A stretch of DNA of 5,145 nt from Kangiellaceae bacterium. Its GTDB lineage: Bacteria; Pseudomonadota; Gammaproteobacteria; Enterobacterales; Kangiellaceae. Numbering within the stretch: position 1 is the stretch's first letter; every line of letters begins with the position of its first letter. The stretch spans positions 1 to 5,145 of the forward strand of contig JAUUYO010000225.1 in NCBI GenBank assembly GCA_030590405.1. Direction: 5' to 3'. Shown here one piece after another: positions 1 to 5,145 of the stretch. The position numbers and the translations under genes were made by a program. The notes beneath the pieces are model-generated. The model worked only from the letters and a program-made list of their open reading frames with translations. It made no database searches and was not told where the DNA came from.

Positions 1-132
1 CCGTCCGATGATATTGCCCAGATTTGGCAAGACTACCGTCCTTTCGCTGACACCCTCACTCAAGCTGATTTTAAAGGCTTTAGAACCGGCGGCCCGGGGA
101 TTGAGGGGGATTCTTCAGTGTACAGCGTATAA
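1..132 (+). CDS. C-terminal end of an unidentified protein (partial)
   Basis: Reading from base 1 in frame 1 gives 43 codons ending in TAA at 130-132. The translated end contains the stretches DDIAQIWQDYRPFADTL and GGPGIEGDSSVYSV. It looks like ordinary soluble protein: acidic, with Trp and Tyr, and varied codons. All three minus-strand frames are broken by stops in this stretch, and so is plus frame 3. Plus frame 2 is also open, but its translation is biased and runs through the intergenic repeat into the end of cysQ, so I prefer frame 1. The gene starts upstream of the window and is convergent with cysQ, with 99 bp between the two stop codons. I do not recognise the family. No transmembrane segment or catalytic motif can be seen in the visible tail. 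The coding call rests only on the open frame and its composition. Confidence 0.6.
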   Translation, partial: PSDDIAQIWQDYRPFADTLTQADFKGFRTGGPGIEGDSSVYSV

Positions 133-160
133 TCAGCTTATTCATTACCCTGGACTTCTT

Positions 161-200
161 AAAATCTCCCCTAGCCCCTCTTTAGTAAAGAGGGGGAATA
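161..200. repeat. Hairpin-forming dispersed-type repeat between convergent genes
   Basis: The core is a perfect inverted repeat: CCCCTCTTT (175-183), a three-base AGT loop (184-186), and AAAGAGGGG (187-195). A CTCCCCTAG tract (166-174) precedes it on the plus strand. From memory, this C-rich tract followed by a C-rich/G-rich hairpin resembles short repeats found in many copies in unrelated bacterial genomes. Copy number in this genome cannot be judged from one window. The element sits between the stop of the left-edge gene (132) and the stop of cysQ (232), so a strong stem here could end or protect transcripts from either side. It is not a canonical intrinsic terminator, because no uridine run directly follows the stem on either strand. 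On the minus strand only a short TTTT appears, about 12 bases further on. Confidence 0.6.
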
Positions 201-231
201 ACTCACATGGAAATGTCGCTTTTCATGCTGA

Positions 232-1050
232 TCAATCGAACGTTGGAATAACTAACTCTTTTTGCCAATTATACTCCGGATCTCCTAGCACTAAAAAAAA
301 GGGATTGAGCAACGACTCTTTTTGGTTGTAAGTCATATCAGAAAAATCCAACTGCACAATTTTACCGCCCGCCTGTTCAACAATCGCTTGTGCTGCTGCG
401 GTGTCCCATTCGGAGGTTAATGCCAGGCGAGGATACAGATCGGCGGAACCTTCCGCGACCATGCACATTTTTAACGAGCTTCCCCGACTGGTTAGATCAA
501 AGCTGGCAAAATTCTGACAAAGCGTTTCGACTTTATCCAGTCCATGACGACGACTGGCAACGACCGTAAAATGATTTTTCCCGTCTTTTTGTTGTAGCGG
601 TCTTACCTGTATTTTATTGGCTGATTTATTCTGCTCTTGCTTAAAAGCACCAATCCCTTCTGCGGCATAATACATGACATCAGCTACCGGTACATAAATC
701 ACACCAAGTTTGGTCTTGCCGTTTTCTTGCAAGGCGACATTGACAGTAAATTCACCATTTCTGGCGATAAATTCTTTAGTACCGTCCAGCGGATCAATCA
801 CAAAACATTCGGTCCATTGTTTGCGGTCCTCAAATTTTATTCCGGTGCTTTCTTCAGACAAACAAGGGATGTCGGGATATTTTTCTTCGAGGAAATTCAC
901 AATAATATTGTGAGCCGCTAAATCTGCCTTGGTTAAAGGTGAATCATCGCCTTTGATTTGTACATCAAAATCATTGGTATTGTAGATTTCCAATATTTTT
1001 TTGCCAGCTTGCCGGGCAATGTTAATCACGTCATCCAATAAAGTTTGCAT
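232..1050 (-). CDS. cysQ: 3'(2'),5'-bisphosphate nucleotidase CysQ
   Basis: CysQ is a cytoplasmic Mg2+-dependent phosphatase. It turns 3'-phosphoadenosine 5'-phosphate (PAP), the by-product of sulfate assimilation (PAPS reduction) and of carrier-protein phosphopantetheinylation, into AMP and phosphate. The 272-residue product belongs to the inositol monophosphatase superfamily and is slightly longer than the roughly 246 residues of the E. coli protein. Visible motifs are DSPLTKAD (36-43), the metal-binding LSEES (64-68), the family signature VIDPLDGT (84-91, metal ligands D86 and D89), GEFTVNVAL (99-107), and the C-terminal EWDTAAAQAIVEQAGG (214-229) with the third metal-site aspartate D216. 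All expected catalytic residues are present. A GAGAG ribosome-binding site lies just upstream of the ATG. The gene starts 15 bp after nudE and is the last gene on this strand in the window. Inositol monophosphatase is the alternative, but the KEF after DPLDGT and the overall match favour CysQ. Confidence 0.93.
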   Translation of the reverse strand: MQTLLDDVINIARQAGKKILEIYNTNDFDVQIKGDDSPLTKADLAAHNIIVNFLEEKYPDIPCLSEESTGIKFEDRKQWTECFVIDPLDGTKEFIARNGEFTVNVALQENGKTKLGVIYVPVADVMYYAAEGIGAFKQEQNKSANKIQVRPLQQKDGKNHFTVVASRRHGLDKVETLCQNFASFDLTSRGSSLKMCMVAEGSADLYPRLALTSEWDTAAAQAIVEQAGGKIVQLDFSDMTYNQKESLLNPFFLVLGDPEYNWQKELVIPTFD

Positions 1051-1065
1051 TTATCTCTCGTATTT

Positions 1066-1611
1066 TTAAACTCTTTTATCAAGAATTTGTTTTGCTAAAA
1101 ATAAAGCCGCTATCGATCGGGCTTCAGTAAAATCGGGTTGTTCAATAATTGCTTCAATATCATCAACCGGCCATTCTACGACTTCAAGAGGTTCCGGCTC
1201 ATCTCCCGCTAATGATTCTGGATATAAATCTTCGGCCATCACCAGATTCATTTTATGGGTCAAATATCCTGGCGCTAAACTCATTTGTTTCATGGCGCTA
1301 AACTTTCGTGCGCCAAAACCAATTTCTTCTTTTAGTTCTCGATTAGCGGCTTGCTCGACAGTTTCACCTTCTTCCATCAATCCTTTAGGAAAGGCCAATT
1401 GATAATTATCTGTTCCGGCGGAATATTCTCTGATCAAGAGCAAACGCTCGTTGTCTAAAATGGGAACAATCATAACGGCACCATTCGGCCCGGCAACCAG
1501 TCGCTCATAAGTTCTTATTTCACCATTAGAAAACGCTAGATCTAACTCTTCCACTTTAAACAAGCGAGTTTTTGCAATCTGTTGACTTCGGGTAATTTGA
1601 GGTTTTTGCAT
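1066..1611 (-). CDS. nudE: ADP compounds hydrolase NudE (Nudix family)
   Basis: NudE hydrolyses the pyrophosphate bond of ADP-containing compounds such as ADP-ribose, Ap3A and NADH, releasing AMP plus the other phosphorylated half. The 181-residue product is of usual length for NudE (about 186 in E. coli). The complete Nudix box (GX5EX7REUXEEXGU) runs from G77 to F99, with the catalytic REL-KEE core at 91-96. The SLAPGY motif follows at 111-116; its proline, about 15 residues after the box, is the feature used to recognise ADP-ribose-type Nudix enzymes. The gene lies between yrfG (40 bp upstream) and cysQ (15 bp downstream). In E. coli nudE is also close to yrfG, with igaA between them, which supports the name. 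The ribosome-binding site is weak: AGAG about 10 bases before the ATG. A general ADP-ribose pyrophosphatase is the nearest alternative. Confidence 0.9.
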   Translation of the reverse strand: MQKPQITRSQQIAKTRLFKVEELDLAFSNGEIRTYERLVAGPNGAVMIVPILDNERLLLIREYSAGTDNYQLAFPKGLMEEGETVEQAANRELKEEIGFGARKFSAMKQMSLAPGYLTHKMNLVMAEDLYPESLAGDEPEPLEVVEWPVDDIEAIIEQPDFTEARSIAALFLAKQILDKRV

Positions 1612-1651
1612 GATTTGGTATTCTCTTTTCAGTAAATACTAGAACCTGAAA

Positions 1652-2344
1652 CTAGAATAACTGACTAAAATCTCGAATACCAGTATAAGGTGAACAATCA
1701 ACTTCGTCTTTTTGTAGATCCGGCTTAGCAATACCGAGCAGATAGCGGATCCCGAATTGATTGGCGGCCTGTAACACTGGCAAACTATCGTCGATAAAAA
1801 GACTGCGCTTAGGCGTGATGGTGTATTTGTGAGTTAGCGCTTCCCAGTAGGCGATTTCTTCCTTAGGGTAACCTATTTCGTGTGAACTGGATAACACGCT
1901 AAAATAACCGCTAAAATCCGTTCGCATCAGCTTGAGTTCCAGCGTTTTTGGGTGCGCATTGGTTGCCAGAATGATCCGCTTTTTATTTGTCTTTAAAAAA
2001 TCTAAAAACTCAATCACCTGCGGTCTAAATAAAATTTTATGATCCACTTCTTTTTTTAAAGCTTCAATATCGAGCGCTAATTTTTCACTCCAGTAATCCA
2101 GACAATACCATTCAAGCTGACCTCTTACTCGATCTGAGTAATCGGCTAATTTTGATTTGCTTTCAGTTAAAGATAAGCCTGTCTTTTTGGCATAGCAGCG
2201 AGGAACATATTCCGCCCAAAAATAATTATCAAAATGAAGATCTAACAGAGTGCCGTCCATATCGAGTAAAACGGTATCGATAGAATCCCAGGGCAATGAG
2301 ATGGATGGTCTACTCGTTGTCATGTTTGGTTTATCCGTTGACAT
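1652..2344 (-). CDS. yrfG: GMP/IMP 5'-nucleotidase YrfG (HAD superfamily)
   Basis: YrfG is a cytoplasmic HAD-type phosphatase; the E. coli protein dephosphorylates purine mononucleotides, mainly GMP and IMP. The 230-residue product shows all four HAD motifs: I, DMDGT (28-32), with nucleophile D28 and acid/base D30; II, ATNAH (127-131), with T128; III, K161 in GYPKEE; and IV, FIDDS (183-187). The cap region carries DNYFWAEYVP (39-48) and WYCLDYWSE (79-87), which I recognise as close to E. coli YrfG and which separate it from generic phosphoglycolate phosphatases. The start is uncertain. The chosen ATG has no clear Shine-Dalgarno sequence, and a second ATG at codon 8 (2321-2323) would give an N-terminus closer in length to the E. 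coli protein. The gene begins 14 bp after the gspN stop, so it is probably cotranscribed with the T2SS genes. Confidence 0.9.
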   Translation of the reverse strand: MSTDKPNMTTSRPSISLPWDSIDTVLLDMDGTLLDLHFDNYFWAEYVPRCYAKKTGLSLTESKSKLADYSDRVRGQLEWYCLDYWSEKLALDIEALKKEVDHKILFRPQVIEFLDFLKTNKKRIILATNAHPKTLELKLMRTDFSGYFSVLSSSHEIGYPKEEIAYWEALTHKYTITPKRSLFIDDSLPVLQAANQFGIRYLLGIAKPDLQKDEVDCSPYTGIRDFSQLF

Positions 2345-2358
2345 GCTTGATATCAGCC

Positions 2359-3108
2359 CTAAAGTACTTTCTTTTTAAACTTGATCGGCAAGCGCCCACT
2401 CTTTGCGCGACCATCAGCAAACAATGAAAATGCCGCGTAAATGCTTTTATCGATGGATTGTGAAATGCTCCCTTTAAATTCAAGTAAACCATTTTTTGTC
2501 AAGCTTATGCGGCCATCAAGACTTAACTCATTTTTTTTACTTTTACCGATAGTTCCAACAATCAGACTGGTTTTTGTATCTGTCGTCCAAATAATATCAA
2601 AGCTACCCAAGGGCCATTTTTTGCCGTTGAGATCAATGTTGGCGTTATTCCAACTGGTCACCCCTGAAATAACGACTGGTTTCTGGTTGACTAATTGAGC
2701 ATAAAAATCCTTTGTCGAGACTTTTCCGCCTAACTCTATTCCAGGGAAGGGAAGATATTTTTCAAAATTAATGGCTGAAGTTTCAATATTAACATCGACG
2801 ATTTCAATGTTTTTTTGATCTTCAATTTCAAAAGAAAAATTACCTTTAATATCTCCAGCTTGAACTTCACCAGAACCGCCAAGATTTCCAGAAAGCAACG
2901 AGATAATACTTAAATTATAATTAACCTCTTGTAAACGCCAGTCCATAATATCAACAGTGTCAATTTCGCCGGACCAGATACTTCCCTGCATACCGCTAAT
3001 GATCAGGCTATTGTTTTTTGGAATAAGATTTTCCGCTAACTTCACTGGCGCAAATACCACAACCAGAATGATAAATAAACTAACTAAAATGATTATTTTC
3101 TTTTTCAT
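2359..3108 (-). CDS. gspN: Type II secretion system protein GspN
   Basis: GspN is an accessory inner-membrane protein of the type II secretion system, present in only some T2SS operons; the Klebsiella homologue PulN was reported to be dispensable. The 249-residue product has the usual length and layout. It has a short positive N-terminus (KKK), one hydrophobic segment at about 4-20, then a long beta-rich domain expected in the periplasm. The family hallmark ISGMQGSIWSGEI (37-49) is followed by the MDWRLQ stretch (55-60). A similar second motif, ISGVTSW then KWPLGSFDIIW, lies in the C-terminal half. No cysteine is present, so there is no lipoprotein site or disulfide. AGGAT sits six bases before the ATG and supports this start. 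The gene follows gspM after an unusually wide 99-bp gap holding a repeat, and precedes yrfG by 14 bp. Confidence 0.9.
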   Translation of the reverse strand: MKKKIIILVSLFIILVVVFAPVKLAENLIPKNNSLIISGMQGSIWSGEIDTVDIMDWRLQEVNYNLSIISLLSGNLGGSGEVQAGDIKGNFSFEIEDQKNIEIVDVNIETSAINFEKYLPFPGIELGGKVSTKDFYAQLVNQKPVVISGVTSWNNANIDLNGKKWPLGSFDIIWTTDTKTSLIVGTIGKSKKNELSLDGRISLTKNGLLEFKGSISQSIDKSIYAAFSLFADGRAKSGRLPIKFKKKVL

Positions 3109-3145
3109 CTTTATCCTATTAAATTATTATTGCTAGTCACTAATT

Positions 3146-3176
3146 AGGAGATTGCCGTGCTACGCTCACAATGACA
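3146..3176. repeat. Dispersed-type repeat element within the gsp operon
   Basis: On the minus strand this reads TGTCATTGTGAGCGTAGCAC and continues CGGCAATCTCCT. From memory it closely resembles a family of short repeats of the form TGTCATTGCGAGC...GGCAATCTCCT that occurs in high copy number in many bacterial genomes. It is imperfectly palindromic: ATTG (3151-3154) faces CAAT (3169-3172), and an inner CGT/ACG pair flanks a GCT loop at 3156-3164. An outer GTCA (3136-3139) facing TGAC (3172-3175) may extend the symmetry. It occupies the middle of the gap between gspM and gspN and encodes nothing. The resemblance is recalled rather than searched, and copy number in this genome is unknown. Confidence 0.55.
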
Positions 3177-3207
3177 GTATTCATTTGAACAGCTGAATTG
3201 TATAAAG

Positions 3208-3684
3208 TTATTTAAGCAGCTTCACATTAATACTGGTGATCCCATCTTGATCGCGACTACGTACATTAACGCTAGTAATTGTCACACCATATTCTGATTT
3301 CACTTCAGCGGCCCAACTCAAAAACGAGTCGAAGGAAACATTATCAAACCAGACTTGCATTTCATTCGGACTTTTACTGTCGCGCCTGGATACTGGAAGG
3401 CTGTATTTTTTGGTCGAGTTATTCACCAGCGTAGAAAGAGGCAATGAACTTTTACCGCCACCAGCGCCGCCTTTGTTAGAAAGAATAACCGGGATCTGCT
3501 TTTTCATCCAATCAATCGTTTTTTGTTTGGCTGCCACTTCCGTTTTCAGTTTATTTGCTGAGTCATTGACAGGCTCAATCAAAATAAAATAAATCAAAAA
3601 AATAAAAAACGCAATCGCTGCAACAATCGTTACTTTTTGGTCTTTTTCATCAAGCGAAGTAAACCAGGCTTTTATTTGTTCCAT
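3208..3684 (-). CDS. gspM: Type II secretion system assembly-platform protein GspM
   Basis: GspM is a bitopic inner-membrane protein that binds and stabilises GspL in the T2SS assembly platform. The 158-residue product has the standard layout. A short cytoplasmic N-terminus begins MEQIKAWFTSL, the segment preceding the membrane helix is followed by a single hydrophobic helix at about 18-36, and the periplasmic part starts with EPVN (37-40). A likely coiled coil follows at about 41-65, then a glycine-rich hinge GGAGGG (72-77), and a C-terminal ferredoxin-like domain including VWFDNVSFDSFLSWAAEV (111-128), which matches the typical family W-F-D-x-V-x-F-D-x-L pattern. AGGAT about seven bases before the ATG supports this start. 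The gene lies 26 bp after the gspL stop, as expected for a translationally linked gspL-gspM pair. Confidence 0.93.
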   Translation of the reverse strand: MEQIKAWFTSLDEKDQKVTIVAAIAFFIFLIYFILIEPVNDSANKLKTEVAAKQKTIDWMKKQIPVILSNKGGAGGGKSSLPLSTLVNNSTKKYSLPVSRRDSKSPNEMQVWFDNVSFDSFLSWAAEVKSEYGVTITSVNVRSRDQDGITSINVKLLK

Positions 3685-3710
3685 ATATTATCCTATCTCA
3701 ATTGAGCGGT

Positions 3711-4970
3711 TTATTTTCTGATAATGAGACGGCTGGAATATCCATCGCCACGTTTTGTTTCAGAAGATTTTTCTACTTGATGTCCACTTGCTTTTAGCGC
3801 TTCGGCATAATTATCCAGAATCACCAGATCAGATGCAATCACGTCAAGTCTTAACTCGCTGCGAGTATTCTCATAGTTGATATTAGTCGGGTAGATTTTG
3901 CTCAAATCGGTTAATAGCTCACTGCTTGAGATGAGCAGGCTTAAAAAATCTCCACTGCCGGAAGACGAGCCAATATTTTTAATATAGGTTCTCATGCTTT
4001 TTTCCGGATTTCTGATTTTTTTTGTTCCAGGAAACGCCTGTTTATACAGGGTAATTTTTTGCGCATCTAGTTGCTGCTTTTTCTCCGACAGGGTATAAAT
4101 ATTACTGCCTTGATAAATTAGATGGGTCAATAGCACAAAACCGGCGATAGATGCGACCTTAATTAAAAAGTCAGTGAGCCTGGAGCTTTCTTTTTTGGGT
4201 TCATACTCTGCTTGCAGAAGGTTAATACCTTTACGCTCTTGCTCCAGCATAAACTCAAAAACATCAGAGACCTGGTGATGCTGCGGAGCAAATCGTCCCA
4301 CTGGCAACTGGTGGACAAACTCATCCGTTGGCTGCTCTGAATAGATATTCAACGGAATTGCGACTGGAAGTTCATCCTCAAGATCGTCATCGCTGATTTG
4401 TTTTTGTATTAGCCAGGTAAAATCATCGGGGTGGCAATGCCAACGCACACTTTTATCATCCACCGTTAGACATTGTGACTCAGTCATCAGCAGTGTTATA
4501 CCTTCCTCTGGCGAGGACAGCAGATCAATATCCACCACTATTTCTGATAATCGGATCTCAGCCAGTTTAAACTGCTCCAGCAATGATTCCAGGTAAACTC
4601 GCTCGATCCCCCTGACTGGCAATTGATTATTTTTATTTCGCTCTGCAAAAGCAAAGAAAAGATCGTCAACCGAAGTAGCGATTTCATCTTCAAGCATATA
4701 GGGAACGGCTTTTCGCAATAACCGCTGAGCTTTATTTGGCACTTCGACCTGTGCGGTAGCAATATCAATTGATGAAAGCACCAGAGTCACACTATTTGAT
4801 TGAGCCATATCCGCGATACAAGCCAGGTCGGCTTTGAGTATCTCCTTGCTTTCAAGTTGATAGTTATAGTGAGCAGGCGTTTGCGGTGACCCATCTCCCT
4901 GGTTCGCGGAAAGCCGCCAGGTAAATGACGGGTTATTTTTTTCGCCCCAAAATAATATCAATTTTGCCAT
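3711..4970 (-). CDS. gspL: Type II secretion system assembly-platform protein GspL
   Basis: GspL links the cytoplasmic ATPase GspE to the inner-membrane platform through its partner GspM. The 419-residue product has the typical length and order: an actin-like cytoplasmic domain (about 1-255), a single membrane helix (about 267-287), and a periplasmic coiled segment ending in a ferredoxin-like domain (about 340-419). Family signatures are VPNKAQRLLRKAVPYMLEDE (77-96), the conserved AVPY-LED region, and INLLQAEY (249-256) just before the membrane, corresponding to the usual NLLQGxY. A strongly acidic patch, SDDDLEDE (193-200), lies in the cytoplasmic domain. The ATG overlaps the gspK stop by one base (TAATG), and a GGAA ribosome-binding site sits about seven bases upstream, so translation is probably coupled to gspK. 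Confidence 0.95.
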   Translation of the reverse strand: MAKLILFWGEKNNPSFTWRLSANQGDGSPQTPAHYNYQLESKEILKADLACIADMAQSNSVTLVLSSIDIATAQVEVPNKAQRLLRKAVPYMLEDEIATSVDDLFFAFAERNKNNQLPVRGIERVYLESLLEQFKLAEIRLSEIVVDIDLLSSPEEGITLLMTESQCLTVDDKSVRWHCHPDDFTWLIQKQISDDDLEDELPVAIPLNIYSEQPTDEFVHQLPVGRFAPQHHQVSDVFEFMLEQERKGINLLQAEYEPKKESSRLTDFLIKVASIAGFVLLTHLIYQGSNIYTLSEKKQQLDAQKITLYKQAFPGTKKIRNPEKSMRTYIKNIGSSSGSGDFLSLLISSSELLTDLSKIYPTNINYENTRSELRLDVIASDLVILDNYAEALKASGHQVEKSSETKRGDGYSSRLIIRK

Positions 4971-5143
4971 TATTCTTTTCCAAAATATCGGGACACAACT
5001 TTAAAATTGTTGTCATCCTCTCTTACAAAAAGGGTTTTCATATAAACTTTAGTGCGGTTAATTTCCGCCTTGGCATCCATTTGAAAATAAATACTGGTGA
5101 CATCCAGTCGATCTTTAAGTGTTTTTTTTATTTGCCCCTTTGA
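4970..5143 (-). CDS. gspK: C-terminal end of type II secretion minor pseudopilin GspK (partial)
   Basis: Reading leftward from the right edge, one frame is open for 57 codons and ends in TAA at 4972-4970; the other two minus frames stop within about 30 bases. The peptide contains LDVTSIYFQMDAKAEINRT, followed by VYMKTLFVRED and the end SRYFGKE. This matches the last beta-sheet part of GspK, where an S-x-Y-F motif is followed by an A-x-A/E-I-x-R strand and a final long strand. GspK caps the pseudopilus tip together with GspI and GspJ. Its position immediately before gspL, in the invariant gspK-L-M order, supports the call. The remainder, including the prepilin peptidase cleavage site and calcium-binding region, lies beyond the right edge. 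Confidence 0.88.
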   Translation of the reverse strand, partial: SKGQIKKTLKDRLDVTSIYFQMDAKAEINRTKVYMKTLFVREDDNNFKVVSRYFGKE

Positions 5144-5145
5144 AC

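Noticed and set aside
206..227. Second hairpin just after the cysQ stop (CATGGAAA facing TTTTCATG)
   Set aside because: On the cysQ transcript strand the stem contains an A-C mismatch and is AT-rich, with no U-run after it. It is too weak to call a terminator.
8..331. Plus-strand open frame of 107 codons across the left end
   Set aside because: It crosses the hairpin repeat and runs antisense into the well-supported 3' end of cysQ. Its composition is unlike a real protein, and frame 1 is more convincing for the first 132 bases.
637..921. Plus-strand open frames inside cysQ (637-921 and 710-913)
   Set aside because: They lie antisense within the conserved catalytic region of cysQ, show no recognisable domain, and are explained as by-products of its codon use.
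1627..1657. Small repeats between yrfG and nudE: TTTCAG facing CTGAAA, and ACTAGAA twice
   Set aside because: The arms are only 6 to 7 bases with a long AT-rich loop, as expected by chance in AT-rich spacer DNA. I found no convincing promoter or terminator there.
4538..4768. Minus-strand alternative frame inside gspL
   Set aside because: It lies wholly within the gspL cytoplasmic domain in another frame, with no recognisable motif and no reason to think it is translated.
4925..5143. Plus-strand open frame at the right edge
   Set aside because: It is antisense to gspK and the gspL start, and is a shadow of those well-supported genes.

Overview
The window is a compact, AT-rich bacterial chromosomal segment. 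Six complete genes and one partial gene lie end to end on the minus strand, and the tail of one probable plus-strand gene sits at the left edge. Protein similarity recognised by eye (GspK/L/M/N, YrfG, NudE, CysQ) and the gene order point to a gammaproteobacterium. An AT-rich marine or aquatic genus is my guess, and the species cannot be named from this sequence.

Reading in the direction of transcription (right to left), the window starts with the last 57 codons of gspK, which overlap the gspL start by one base. Complete gspL, gspM and gspN follow. This is the distal end of a type II secretion system (T2SS) operon; gspC to gspJ would be expected beyond the right edge. GspK is a minor pseudopilin, GspL and GspM form the inner-membrane assembly platform with GspF and the ATPase GspE, and GspN is an accessory inner-membrane protein.

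Three housekeeping hydrolase genes continue on the same strand with small gaps: yrfG (HAD-family GMP/IMP 5'-nucleotidase, 14 bp after gspN), nudE (Nudix hydrolase of ADP-containing compounds, 40 bp later) and cysQ (PAP phosphatase, 15 bp later). Gaps this small suggest at least partial cotranscription with the T2SS genes. All three act on small nucleotide metabolites, so the block reads as a secretion operon tail plus a nucleotide-metabolite module.

The two largest non-coding gaps (each 99 bp) both carry what look like short dispersed repeat elements. One lies inside the gsp operon between gspM and gspN (about 3146-3176). The other lies between cysQ and the convergent left-edge gene (about 161-200) and contains a perfect 9-bp stem. 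I find no tRNA, rRNA, CRISPR array, insertion sequence or prophage gene. Nothing in the window clearly amounts to an undescribed system; the repeats and the unidentified left-edge gene are the parts least explained.
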